DNA of 64,000 nt from CAWHXG01 sp963833235 (lineage in GTDB: Bacteria > Pseudomonadota > Alphaproteobacteria > Rhodobacterales > Rhodobacteraceae): the NCBI GenBank assembly GCA_963833235.1, contig CAWHXG010000004.1, positions 322,325-386,324 on the forward strand. Direction: 5' to 3'. The position numbers and the translations under genes were made by a program. The notes under the pieces are model-generated. The model saw nothing but the letters and a program-made list of their open reading frames with translations, ran no database searches and had not been told where the DNA came from. Of the stretch, positions 53,692-61,956 are shown piece by piece. Position 1 is the stretch's first letter. Each line of letters starts with the position of its first letter.

Positions 53692-55305
53692 TTATTCGGC
53701 GGCCTTCAATACGAACCCGCGGGCCACCATGTCTTCCGGCCTCACCGGATAATCGCCCGAAAAGCAGGCATCGCAATAGCGCGGGGCGGCGGCATCGCGC
53801 CCGCCGGCCTCGCCCACCGCCCGGTACAGCCCGTCGAGCGACAGGAACCGCAGCGAATCAACCCCCAGATGCGCCCGCATCTCCTCCTCCGTCATCGTGG
53901 CGGCGAGCAGCTTATCGCGCTCCGGCGTGTCGACCCCGTAAAAGCAGGGCCAGGACGTGGGCGGGCTGGCGATGCGGAAATGAACCTCCGCCGCGCCCGC
54001 ATCCAACACCATCTCCTTGATCTTGCGGCTGGTCGTGCCGCGCACCACGCTGTCGTCCACAAGGCACACGCGCTTGCCGCGCAGCAGCCCGCGATTGACG
54101 TTCAGCTTCAGGCGTACGCCCATGTTGCGGATCTGCTCGGAGGGCTCGATGAACGTCCGGCCCACATACTGGTTGCGCACGATCCCGAGCGCGAAGGGAA
54201 TGCCCGATTCCGCGCTGTAGCCCACCGCCGCCGGCGTGCCGCTGTCGGGCACGGGGCAGACGAGATCGGCCTCGACCGGCGCCTCGCGGGCCAGTTCCAC
54301 ACCGATGGCGCGCCGCGTCTCGTAGACGGACCGGCCGCCGAGGATGCTGTCGGGCCGGCTGAAATAGACGTGCTCGAAGATGCAGAAGCGCGGCGGCACC
54401 CGTTCGAAGGGAAAATGGCTCGCCACGCCGGCCTCGGTGATCACCACCATTTCGCCGGGCGCCACCTCGCGGATGAAGTCCGCGCCGATGATGTCGAGCG
54501 CGCAGGTCTCCGAGCTCAGCGCCCAGGCGTTGTTCTCGGCCGCGCCGATCCGGCCCAGTACCAGCGGCCGCACGCCCAACGGGTCGCGCACGCCGATCAG
54601 CTTGCTGCGCGTCATGGCGACGATGCTGAACGCCCCCTCGACCCGGCGCAGCGCGTCCTTCATCCGCTCGGGGATGTCGCGTTGCAGGGAGCGCGCCATG
54701 AGGTGGATGATGCATTCGCTGTCGGAACTGCTCTGGAAGATCGAGCCACGGTCGATCAGCTCGCGGCGCAGGCTTTCGGCGTTGGTGATGTTGCCGTTAT
54801 GAGCAATGGCCGCGCCGCCCATACTGAACTCGCCGAAGAAGGGCTGCACGTCGCGGATCTGGGTGTTGCCCTTCGAGCCGGTGGTCGAATAGCGCACATG
54901 ACCAATGGCGAGCGACCCCGGCAGCGTATCCATCACCGATTGGCTGGTGAAGTTGTCGCGTACGTAGCCGAAGCGGCGGGCAGAGTTGAAGCCATGCGCG
55001 TCGTCGTGGGTCACGATGCCGCCGGCCTCCTGCCCCCGGTGCTGCAGGGCGTGCAGGCCGAGCGCTACGAAGCTGGCCGCCTCGTTGGTTCCGAGCACGC
55101 CGAAGACGCCACATTCCTCGTGGAGCTTGTCATCGTCGAAGGGGTGTCGCGGGAAAACGTCCTTGAAGGGATGCCGGTTGAGAGCGGTGGCATTCGGGGC
55201 ACCCCCAGCGTCGCCGGGGGGGGCATCGGGGGCGGCGCGTCGCGCGGGGCCGGCCTGCGCACGGCCGGCGGATCGGCGTGCGGCATCTGGGGAGCCATGT
55301 GGCAC
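53692..55305 (-). CDS. purF: Amidophosphoribosyltransferase
   Basis: First committed step of purine synthesis: PRPP plus glutamine to phosphoribosylamine. The mature N-terminus begins at Cys in EECGVFGVLGTNEAASFVAL (glutaminase domain), with ALQHRGQEAGGI and HVRYSTTGSKGNTQIRDVQP; the PRPP loop is CLVDDSVVRGTTSRKIKEM. The start is uncertain: in-frame GTGs lie at 55305 and 55371, while the ATG at 55193 (MPPLSTGIPSRTF) would need a one-base correction before HPFDDDKLHEECG and would give a more usual length of about 500 aa. Confidence 0.9.
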   Translation of the reverse strand: MPHGSPDAARRSAGRAQAGPARRAAPDAPPGDAGGAPNATALNRHPFKDVFPRHPFDDDKLHEECGVFGVLGTNEAASFVALGLHALQHRGQEAGGIVTHDDAHGFNSARRFGYVRDNFTSQSVMDTLPGSLAIGHVRYSTTGSKGNTQIRDVQPFFGEFSMGGAAIAHNGNITNAESLRRELIDRGSIFQSSSDSECIIHLMARSLQRDIPERMKDALRRVEGAFSIVAMTRSKLIGVRDPLGVRPLVLGRIGAAENNAWALSSETCALDIIGADFIREVAPGEMVVITEAGVASHFPFERVPPRFCIFEHVYFSRPDSILGGRSVYETRRAIGVELAREAPVEADLVCPVPDSGTPAAVGYSAESGIPFALGIVRNQYVGRTFIEPSEQIRNMGVRLKLNVNRGLLRGKRVCLVDDSVVRGTTSRKIKEMVLDAGAAEVHFRIASPPTSWPCFYGVDTPERDKLLAATMTEEEMRAHLGVDSLRFLSLDGLYRAVGEAGGRDAAAPRYCDACFSGDYPVRPEDMVARGFVLKAAE

Positions 55306-55428
55306 GGGGGCAGGGCCTGTCGGTCGTGGCGGGGACGCCCCGGTCTTACGCCAGCCGCCAAGCACTGTCACGAAAGGATCATGGAGGGCGGAGCGGGCGC
55401 GTCACCTGGCCGCCACCGGGCCGCTCAC

Positions 55429-56022
55429 TTATCCCGCCAGCACCGGGATCAGCGTGGCCACCAGCAGGACCGCCATGATCACATTGAAGGCCCGCAGTCG
55501 GGCCGGCGCCTGCAGACCCTGTCGCAGCCTCTGCCCCACCATCACCCAGATCGAGACGGAGGGAAGATTTACCGCTGCGAAGATCGCCGCGACCAGCAGG
55601 ACCGGGCCGATCTCGCGGGTCGGCGCATAGACGGTGATCGCCGTCAGCGCCATCGCCCAGGCCTTCGGGTTGACCCACTGGAACGCCGCCGCCTGCCAGA
55701 AGCCGAAGGGCCGGCCCGTCGCGGCCCTGGCATCGGGCGGCGCGGCGCGGGCGATCTTCCAGGCCAACCACAGCAGGTAGACGACGCTGGCCACCTTCAG
55801 CACCGTATGGGCTTGCGGCACCGTCTCGAAGATCTGCGCCAGCCCGGCCCCCACCATCGCGGCGAGAAAGGCGAAGCCAAGGCTCACGCCGGCCAGATGC
55901 GGCAGCGTCCGGCGAAAGCCGAAATTGGCGCCCGAGGCCATCAGCATCAGGTTGTTCGGCCCCGGCGTGATCGACATCACGAAGGCGTAGACGGTGAGTG
56001 CGGCGAGGAGGTCGAATGTCAT
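55429..56022 (-). CDS. LysE/RhtB family amino-acid exporter
   Basis: A six-helix exporter, 197 aa. The N-terminal SITPGPNNLMLMASGANFGF motif is the family hallmark, and the central KIARAA... FWQAAAFQWVNPKAWAMALT is also typical. It is divergent from an Lrp-type regulator with 72 bases between them, the usual arrangement for an exporter induced by its amino acid. Confidence 0.88.
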   Translation of the reverse strand: MTFDLLAALTVYAFVMSITPGPNNLMLMASGANFGFRRTLPHLAGVSLGFAFLAAMVGAGLAQIFETVPQAHTVLKVASVVYLLWLAWKIARAAPPDARAATGRPFGFWQAAAFQWVNPKAWAMALTAITVYAPTREIGPVLLVAAIFAAVNLPSVSIWVMVGQRLRQGLQAPARLRAFNVIMAVLLVATLIPVLAG

Positions 56023-56037
56023 GGCGCAAGTTTGCAC

Positions 56038-56053
56038 CGGAAAGCATTGTCCG
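56038..56053. promoter_or_regulatory. Dyad in the lysE/lrp divergent region, candidate operator
   Basis: CGGA (56038-56041), 8 bases, TCCG (56050-56053), flanked by two TTGCA motifs. It lies in the middle of the 72-base shared upstream region, where an Lrp-type protein would bind. Confidence 0.35.
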
Positions 56054-56094
56054 TTCTTGCAATTCGCAGCGGAATCGGCGCGACTCTGCAATCC

Positions 56095-56547
56095 ATGAGC
56101 GATATGGATGCGACAGACAGCAGGATCTTGCGTGCGCTCGCCTCGGATGCCCGGCAGAGCAACCAGGCCCTGGCCGCGCGAATCGGGCTGTCGCCCTCCG
56201 CCTGCCTGCGCCGTGTGCAGGCGTTGGAGCGGGCGGGCGTGATCCGTGGCTACCGGGCCGTTCTCGATGCAGCGCGCTTGGGCCGGGGCTTCACCGCCTA
56301 CGTAGCCGTGGGGCTTGCGGAGCATTCAAAGGCCGCGCAGGAGCGGTTCGAACGCGGCATCGCCCAGGCCCCCGAGGTGGTGGAATGCCACAACGTGACC
56401 GGCGGCATCGAATACCTTCTGCGGGTCGAGGCGGCGGATCTGGCGGCCTACAAGCGCTTCCACACCGATACATTGGGGGCGCTGCCGCAGGTGCGCCAGA
56501 TCACCTCATACGTGGTGATGGCCTCCCCGAAGGATGCCCGCGCCTGA
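56095..56547 (+). CDS. Lrp/AsnC family transcriptional regulator
   Basis: A 150-aa regulator: N-terminal helix-turn-helix (SNQALAARIGLSPSACLRRV, residues about 22-41) and a C-terminal ligand-binding RAM domain (TGGIEYLLRVEAADLAAYKR). It probably senses an amino acid and controls the divergent LysE exporter. Confidence 0.9.
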   Translation: MSDMDATDSRILRALASDARQSNQALAARIGLSPSACLRRVQALERAGVIRGYRAVLDAARLGRGFTAYVAVGLAEHSKAAQERFERGIAQAPEVVECHNVTGGIEYLLRVEAADLAAYKRFHTDTLGALPQVRQITSYVVMASPKDARA

Positions 56548-56572
56548 TGCCGCACCGCAGCGCTGGCCAGGT

Positions 56573-57139
56573 TCAGATCGTCCCGGCCGCCCCGCAGGTG
56601 CCGACCAGCTCCTCGTAGCGGCCCAGGATCCAGCCGGGCGCGTCCTCGGGGATCTGCTCGTCGAGATTGCCCTGCACCCGCGCGAAGACCATCGCGGTGC
56701 GGCTGTCGTCGACCATCGGCACGGTGTCCGAGATCATCACCCGGTCGTAGACGACCAGCGCAACCAGCACCAACACGACCCCCCGCAGCGCCCCGAAGAG
56801 GAACCCGAGCCCCTGATCGAGAGCCCCAAGCGCTGAGCGCTGCACCGCCCCCGAAAGCAGCGGCGTGAACACCGAAACCACGATCAGCGCCAGCGCGAAG
56901 ACCAGGCAGAAGGCCGCGATGATCGACAGCTCGCAGGACCCGCGCAGGAAGTCGCCCAGAAAGGGGATCTCCTTGACCAGCGGCTCGACCTGCCCGGCGA
57001 AGAGGAATGCCAGGATCGCCGCGGCGACCCAGCCCGCGATCGCCATCGCCTCGCGCACGAGGCCGCGCGAATAGGCCAGCAGCGCCGAGATGACGATCAC
57101 CGCCGCCACGACCCCGTCGACTACCGTGAATCCGTCCAT
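56573..57139 (-). CDS. cvpA: CvpA family membrane protein
   Basis: A 188-aa protein with four membrane segments: VDGVVAAVIVISALLAYSRG, IAGWVAAAILAFLFAG, SIIAAFCLVFALALIVVSVF and LFGALRGVVLVLVALVVYD. The YSRGLVREAM loop is typical. CvpA often precedes purF; here LysE and Lrp genes stand between. The start at 57139 (MDGFTVVDG) is preferred to 57178. Confidence 0.88.
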   Translation of the reverse strand: MDGFTVVDGVVAAVIVISALLAYSRGLVREAMAIAGWVAAAILAFLFAGQVEPLVKEIPFLGDFLRGSCELSIIAAFCLVFALALIVVSVFTPLLSGAVQRSALGALDQGLGFLFGALRGVVLVLVALVVYDRVMISDTVPMVDDSRTAMVFARVQGNLDEQIPEDAPGWILGRYEELVGTCGAAGTI

Positions 57140-57198
57140 GCCTGCTCCGTTCCGCCACTGTTCCGCGGGCTGCCCCAAGGGGTGATACCCCGCGGGCC

Positions 57199-58596
57199 TT
57201 AACCGGCGCCGAAGATCTGACCGACGAACGCGGTAAGATCGGCCATGGCGCGGATCTCCATGCCGCCGGTCGCCTCGGCCCCGTCGCCGCCCCCGCCGCC
57301 TAGGGCCTCGCGCCCGCCCTGCGGCACGATCGCCGAGCTAAAACCAAGTTTGCCGGCCTCTTTCAACCTGTTTTCGGTCTGCGTCACCGGCCGCAGCGCG
57401 CCCGAAAGCCCGATCTCGCCAAAAAGCACGCAGCCGGGTGGCAAGGCTGCGTCCTCGCGCGCCGACAGCAATGCCGCTGCCGCCGCGAGGTCCGCCGCCG
57501 GCTCCGTCACCCGCAGGCCGCCCGCCACGTTGAGGTACACGTCGAGCCCCGCGAAGGGGATGCCGCAGCGCGCCTCCAGGACCGCCAGCACCATCGCCAG
57601 CCGCCCCGCGTCCCAGCCCACAACACTGCGCCGCGGCGTGCCGTGGGGCGCTGGCGCCACCAGCGCCTGGAACTCGCACAAGAGCGGCCGGGTGCCTTCG
57701 ATCCCCGCGAATACCGCCGCCCCCGGCGCCCGCGCGCCGCCCGCACCGAGAAACAGCGCCGAGGGGTTGGCCACTTGCGCCAGCCCCTTGCCGGTCATCT
57801 CGAACACCCCGATCTCGTCGGCCGGGCCAAAGCGGTTCTTGTGGCTGCGCAGGATGCGGAACTGGTGCCCCCGCTCGCCCTCGAAATAGAGCACCGTATC
57901 GACCATGTGCTCGACCACGCGGGGCCCCGCGATCTGCCCCTCCTTGGTGACGTGCCCCACCAGGATCACCGCCATCCCCCGCCGCTTGGCGAAGCCCACC
58001 AGCTCGTGCGCCGCGGCGCGCACCTGGGCCACCGATCCCGGCGCGCTGTCGACGCTGTCGAGCCACATGGTCTGGATGCTGTCGATGATCGCGAGGTCGG
58101 GCGCCTCGGCCTCCAGCGTCGTCAGGATGTCGCGCAGGTTGGTCTCGGCGGCCAGCCGCACGGGCGCGTCGCTGAGGCCGAGCCGCTGTGCCCGCAGCCG
58201 GATCTGCGCGGTCGCCTCCTCGCCCGAGACGTAGATCGCGCTCAGGCCGCGCCGGGCGAAGGCCGCCGCGGCCTGCAGCAGCAGGGTGGACTTGCCGATC
58301 CCCGGATCGCCGCCCACAAGGATCGCCGAGGCCGCCACCAGCCCGCCGCCCAGCACCCGGTCGAGCTCCGCCACCCGGCTGGGCGTCCGCGCCGGCGCCG
58401 CCTCCCGCGCCGAAAGCGGCGACAGCGGCACCGCCCGGCCGCGCGCCAGCCCCGCCACGCGCCCGGCGCCCGGGGCGGCGTTCAGGGGCGTCTCTTCGAC
58501 GATGGTATTCCAGCCGCCGCAGGCCTCGCACTGCCCCGACCATTTGGCATGGGCGGCGCCGCAGGCGGTGCAGGTGAAGGCGAGCGGCTTGGCCAT
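57199..58596 (-). CDS. radA: DNA repair protein RadA
   Basis: RecA-like ATPase that helps in branch migration, 465 aa. N-terminal C4 zinc finger (CTACGAAHAKWSGQCEACGG), Walker A GGDPGIGKSTLLLQ, the RadA-specific SHKNRFGPADEIGVFEM, and a C-terminal Lon-like domain with GEIGLSGALRPV. Start ATG at 58596. Gap of 59 bases to cvpA. Confidence 0.95.
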   Translation of the reverse strand: MAKPLAFTCTACGAAHAKWSGQCEACGGWNTIVEETPLNAAPGAGRVAGLARGRAVPLSPLSAREAAPARTPSRVAELDRVLGGGLVAASAILVGGDPGIGKSTLLLQAAAAFARRGLSAIYVSGEEATAQIRLRAQRLGLSDAPVRLAAETNLRDILTTLEAEAPDLAIIDSIQTMWLDSVDSAPGSVAQVRAAAHELVGFAKRRGMAVILVGHVTKEGQIAGPRVVEHMVDTVLYFEGERGHQFRILRSHKNRFGPADEIGVFEMTGKGLAQVANPSALFLGAGGARAPGAAVFAGIEGTRPLLCEFQALVAPAPHGTPRRSVVGWDAGRLAMVLAVLEARCGIPFAGLDVYLNVAGGLRVTEPAADLAAAAALLSAREDAALPPGCVLFGEIGLSGALRPVTQTENRLKEAGKLGFSSAIVPQGGREALGGGGGDGAEATGGMEIRAMADLTAFVGQIFGAG

Positions 58597-58701
58597 CGCA
58601 GCCTGATGCCAGCGCCCCGGGCGCAAGGCAAGCCGACGCGCCGCCCCCGGCGTCAAGGCCGGAGAACGGCTCCCCCCCTCCAGCGCCCGGCCGCTCGCCC
58701 C

Positions 58702-58745
58702 CCTCTTTGCCTCTCAAATATCCCGAGGAGGGGCTGGCCCCTCCC
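58702..58745 (+). repeat. Intergenic repeat, copy C, with hairpin
   Basis: CTCTTTGCCTCTCAAATATC followed by CCGAGGAGGGGC-TG-GCCCCTCCC. The stem GGAGGGGC/GCCCCTCC is perfect. It lies 19 bases beyond the stop of the minus-strand YdeI-like gene and upstream of radA, so it can end transcription of the former. Confidence 0.6.
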
Positions 58746-58764
58746 GGGCCCGCCGCGTCCGCCC

Positions 58765-59343
58765 TCACATCTGCGGCAGCTTCTCGCCCGCCGCCGAAGC
58801 CGCCGCCGCTGCGGCGATCCGCTTCTCGCGCGTCGGCGCGGTCCTCGCCAGCTCGATCCAGCGCAGCCCGTTGCGCCGGTAGGAGCGGGCGGCGCCGTCG
58901 AACCTGCCCGCGCCCGGCCCGGAGGCTTCGAGCGCCGCGCGCAGGTCGTCCGGCACGCGCAGCGCGTCCACGTCCGCCATCGCGTCCCATAACCCCAGTC
59001 GCCGGCTCTCGGCGATGGCCGCCCGCCCCGGCGGCCGCATCCGCCCGTCCGCCTCCAGCCGCGCCGCACGGTCCTTGTAGCTCTGCGCCCAGGCCTGCAT
59101 CCGGCGCGGGGCGATCAGCTGCATCGTCCGGTCGGCATCCAGCTTGCGGCGGATCCCGTCGACCCAGCCCCAGGCGATCAAGGCGTCCAGCACCGCGCCG
59201 GTGCTCAGATAGCGTTCGCCAGTGTGCTTCTTCCAGGTCACCAGCCAGACGCTCTCGACCTGCCCGTGATGCGCCGCAAGCCAGGCCTCAAGCTCCGCCG
59301 CAGAGGCGACCGCGACCTGCGCGAACGCTTCCGTGCGGATCAC
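58765..59343 (-). CDS. YdeI/OmpD-associated family protein
   Basis: A 192-aa protein. VWLVTWKKHTGERYLSTGAV, ALIAWGWVDGIRRKLDADRT and LIAPRRMQAWAQSYKDRAAR match the YdeI family, linked in enterics to polymyxin resistance and bacteriocin tolerance; for this organism the role is unknown. It overlaps the PqiA-like gene by ATGA. Confidence 0.82.
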   Translation of the reverse strand: MIRTEAFAQVAVASAAELEAWLAAHHGQVESVWLVTWKKHTGERYLSTGAVLDALIAWGWVDGIRRKLDADRTMQLIAPRRMQAWAQSYKDRAARLEADGRMRPPGRAAIAESRRLGLWDAMADVDALRVPDDLRAALEASGPGAGRFDGAARSYRRNGLRWIELARTAPTREKRIAAAAAASAAGEKLPQM

Positions 59344-59954
59344 GCGGGGTCCCCCCTGCCGCCCGCCGCCCCGCCGGTTGCTTCATTCGTCGAGCCACCG
59401 GTCTCCCCAGCGATCGGACCGCCAGCCTCCCCATCGGCGGCCTCGCCCGACGATGTGTCAGCCGCCCCGACATCAGACCCGTCCGATGCGCCGCCCACCG
59501 TTTTGGCCCGCGTCTCGGAATGGGCCAGCGCCAGCGAGGCCAGCACGCAGCCGGTGAAGAGCCACAGCCCCCAGGCCGCCTCGACCCGGCCGAAGCCGCT
59601 GCCCTTGGCGACCACGATGTAGAGCGCCACGAGGAACACGTCGGCCATCGCCAGCCGCCCGGCCCAGGCCAGGGCGGGCAGGGCGCGCCGGCCGAGCCGC
59701 CCCGTCTGCACCGCCGCCAGCGCCAGCACCTTGCCATAAGGCGCCGCAAGCGCGAAGAACGCCACCAGCGCCGCCAGCGCCTTGTCCGTCCCCCAGAGAC
59801 TGGAAAGCCCCGACAGCACCGAAATCTCAGTCAGCCCGAAGAGCGGCAGCAGCCCCGCGCGCAACAGCGGCGCCGACCAGGCGACCGGAAAGGCCAACAG
59901 CAGCGCCAGGTTCGCCCAGAGCCGCCAGCGCTGCATGTCGCGCCCCCCGCTCAC
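59340..59954 (-). CDS. PqiA-like membrane protein
   Basis: A 204-aa four-helix membrane protein with a PqiA domain: SVLSGLSSLWG, FFALAAPYGKVLALAAVQTG, and AMADVFLVALYIVVAKGSGF. The last 50 residues are acidic and low-complexity. PqiA belongs to an MCE-type lipid transport system in E. coli; here mlaF and mlaE lie just upstream on the same strand. The start is taken as the GTG at 59954 (coupled to the preceding stop); the ATG at 59936 is the alternative. Confidence 0.75.
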   Translation of the reverse strand: MSGGRDMQRWRLWANLALLLAFPVAWSAPLLRAGLLPLFGLTEISVLSGLSSLWGTDKALAALVAFFALAAPYGKVLALAAVQTGRLGRRALPALAWAGRLAMADVFLVALYIVVAKGSGFGRVEAAWGLWLFTGCVLASLALAHSETRAKTVGGASDGSDVGAADTSSGEAADGEAGGPIAGETGGSTNEATGGAAGGRGDPA

Positions 59955-60328
59955 AGCGCCCTCCAGGCAAGCCAGGCCCCGGCCAGGGCGCCGGCCAGAC
60001 CCAGCCTGCGCAGCTCACTTTGCCAGCCGCTCTGCCGCAGGCGCGAGACTTCAAGCTGCAGCGAGGCGGCAAGCCCCGCCGGCACGACCAGCGCCAGGAT
60101 CGCCACCACCGAGGGCAGGCCAAGGAAGCTGCCCATGAAGACCAGCAACACCACGCCTGAGCTCACTGGCACCAGCACCGCCATCAGCGACACGAAATGC
60201 CCCACATGCCCCCCCGGATCCTCCGCCGCCACGCTGCGCAGCCAGGACGTGGCAAGCACCAGCGCATAGGCCCAGAGGAACGTCGCGCAAAGCTCGATCA
60301 CGCCGATCGCGCTCACCGCGCCGGCCAT
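59951..60328 (-). CDS. Unknown four-helix membrane protein
   Basis: A 125-aa protein with about four hydrophobic segments: VIELCATFLWAYALVLATSW, SLMAVLVPVSSGVVLLVFMG, LPSVVAILALVVPAGLAASL and LAGALAGAWLAWRAL. I recognise no family. It is coupled to the PqiA-like gene and lies 42 bases after mlaF, so it may be part of the same lipid-related unit. Confidence 0.6.
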   Translation of the reverse strand: MAGAVSAIGVIELCATFLWAYALVLATSWLRSVAAEDPGGHVGHFVSLMAVLVPVSSGVVLLVFMGSFLGLPSVVAILALVVPAGLAASLQLEVSRLRQSGWQSELRRLGLAGALAGAWLAWRAL

Positions 60329-60370
60329 GCCCGGCCCGGGCCCGTCCGCACCATCCCGCGCCCCGCCCGC

Positions 60371-61129
60371 TCAGCGCACCGCGTCGATCGGCCCCTCGGC
60401 CGCGCCGGTGATGAACTGCTCCACATAGGGGTCGCCGCAGGCGTCCATCTCGCGCGACCGGGCCGGTCCAGCGGATCTTGCCGCCATGCAGCATCGCGAC
60501 CTGGTCGGCGATGGCGCGCACGCTCGTCATGTCGTGGGTGATGGTCATCGCCGTCGCGCCCATCTCCGCCACGATCTCGCGGATCAGGTCGTTGATGACG
60601 CCGGCCATGATCGGGTCGAGGCCGGTGGTCGGCTCGTCGAAGAAGATGATCTCGGGCTCCGCGGCGATGGCACGGGCCAGGCCGCACGCGCTTCTGCATG
60701 CCGCCCGACAGCTCCGCCGGGAAACTGGTCGGCCACCTCCGGCGTCAGGCCGACCGCGGCGCAGCTTCTCGATGGCGATGGCGCGCGCCTCGCGCGCGGG
60801 CGCTCGCCTTGCCGCGCATCAGCCGGAAGGCGACGTTCTCCCAGACGGGCAGGCGTCGAACAGCGCCGCCGCCCTGGAACAGCATCCCGAACTCGCGCCA
60901 GGAACGCGTCGCGGTCGCGTGCGCGCACGGCCTGCGCCGTCGACGCGGATCGTGCCCCGCATCGGGCTGACGATGCCCAGGATGCACTTCAGCAGCACCG
61001 ACTTGCCGGTGCCCGAGCCGCCGATGATGACCAGTGTTCTGCGCCCGTTCGGCGAGATCAGGTCGACCCCGCGCAGGACCTGCTTGGGCCGAAGGCCTTG
61101 TCCGGCACGTTCTTCGATGCGTCGGTCAT
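60371..61129 (-). CDS. mlaF: Phospholipid ABC transporter ATPase MlaF, many frameshifts
   Basis: ATPase of the Mla-type lipid transporter, about 250 aa after correction. Pieces in order: QVLRGVDLISPNGRR, IIGGSGTGKSVLLKCILGIV (Walker A), LPVWENVAFRLMRGK, LSGGMQKR, EIIFFDEPTTGLDPIMAGVI (Walker B), MTITHDMTSVRAIADQVAML, ending EGPIDAVR. Breaks occur about every 90 bases (near 60459, 60684, 60720, 60759, 60800, 60860, 60895, 60940, 61090). The protein is otherwise well conserved, so sequence error is likely. It overlaps mlaE by ATGA. Confidence 0.8.
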
Positions 61130-61956
61130 GACGAGAAGAACACCTCCGTCAGGAGGTAGTTGCTGGCCAGGATCAGCACCGAGGCGGAGACCACCGCCGA
61201 CTTCGTCGTCGCGCGTCCCACGCCCTGCGCGCCGCGGCGCGGAGTTGTAGCCCGAGATAGCAGCCCATCAGCGCGAGCGATGAACCCGAAGACGGCGGCC
61301 TTCACCAGGCCGGAGACGACGTCCCACGGCTCCAGGAACTGCACCGTGTTGCGCAGGTAGGTCGCCGCGTTGAAGCCCAGCCGCGCGGTCGACACCAGAT
61401 AGCCGCCGAGGACGCCGATGATGTCGCCCACCACCACCAGCACCGGCACCGCGATCGTCGCCGCGAGCGACGCGCGGCACGACGAGGTACTTCATCGGGT
61501 TGGTGCTCAGCGTGCACCAGCGCGTCGATCTGCTCGGTCACCCGCATGGTGCCGATCTCCGCGGCGATGGAGGAGGCGACGCGTGCCGCCACCATCAGCC
61601 CGCCGAGGACGGGCCCGAGCTCGCGCACCATCCCGATGGCGACGATCTGCGGCACCACCGACTCCGCGCTGAACCGGGCGGAGCCGTGCGTAGATCTGCA
61701 GCGCCAGCGCGGCGCCCGTGAAGAGCGTGGTCATTCCCACCACCGGCAGGCTCAGCCAGCCGATCTGGATCAGCGCGATGCCAAGCTCGCGCGGGTAGAA
61801 GGGCGGGGTCACGATGTGGCGCAGGAGCGCGCCGGTGTAGATCGCGATCCGCCCCAGGGCCGCGACCATCCGCAGCACCGCAGCGCCAAGGGCCGCGATG
61901 GGCGCCAGCAGGGCGGGCGGGCCGCCGCTGTCGGGGGAATTGGCTGTGGCGGTCAT
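61126..61956 (-). CDS. mlaE: Phospholipid ABC transporter permease MlaE, several frameshifts
   Basis: Permease of the Mla-type transporter, about 277 aa. Conserved parts: QIGWLSLPVVGMTTLFTGAA, VVPQIVAIGMVRELGPVLGG, LMVAARVASSIAAEIGTMRV, VVVGDIIGVLGGYLVSTARL and the end LILASNYLLTEVFFS. Breaks near 61688, 61507, 61475, 61275 and 61240. Its ATG overlaps the alr stop, so alr-mlaE-mlaF form one run. No mlaD (MCE) gene is seen in the window. Confidence 0.82.

Noticed and set aside
53569..56547. 992-codon open frame on the plus strand
   Set aside because: It mirrors purF and the LysE gene and only becomes meaningful in its last 150 codons, which are the Lrp regulator.
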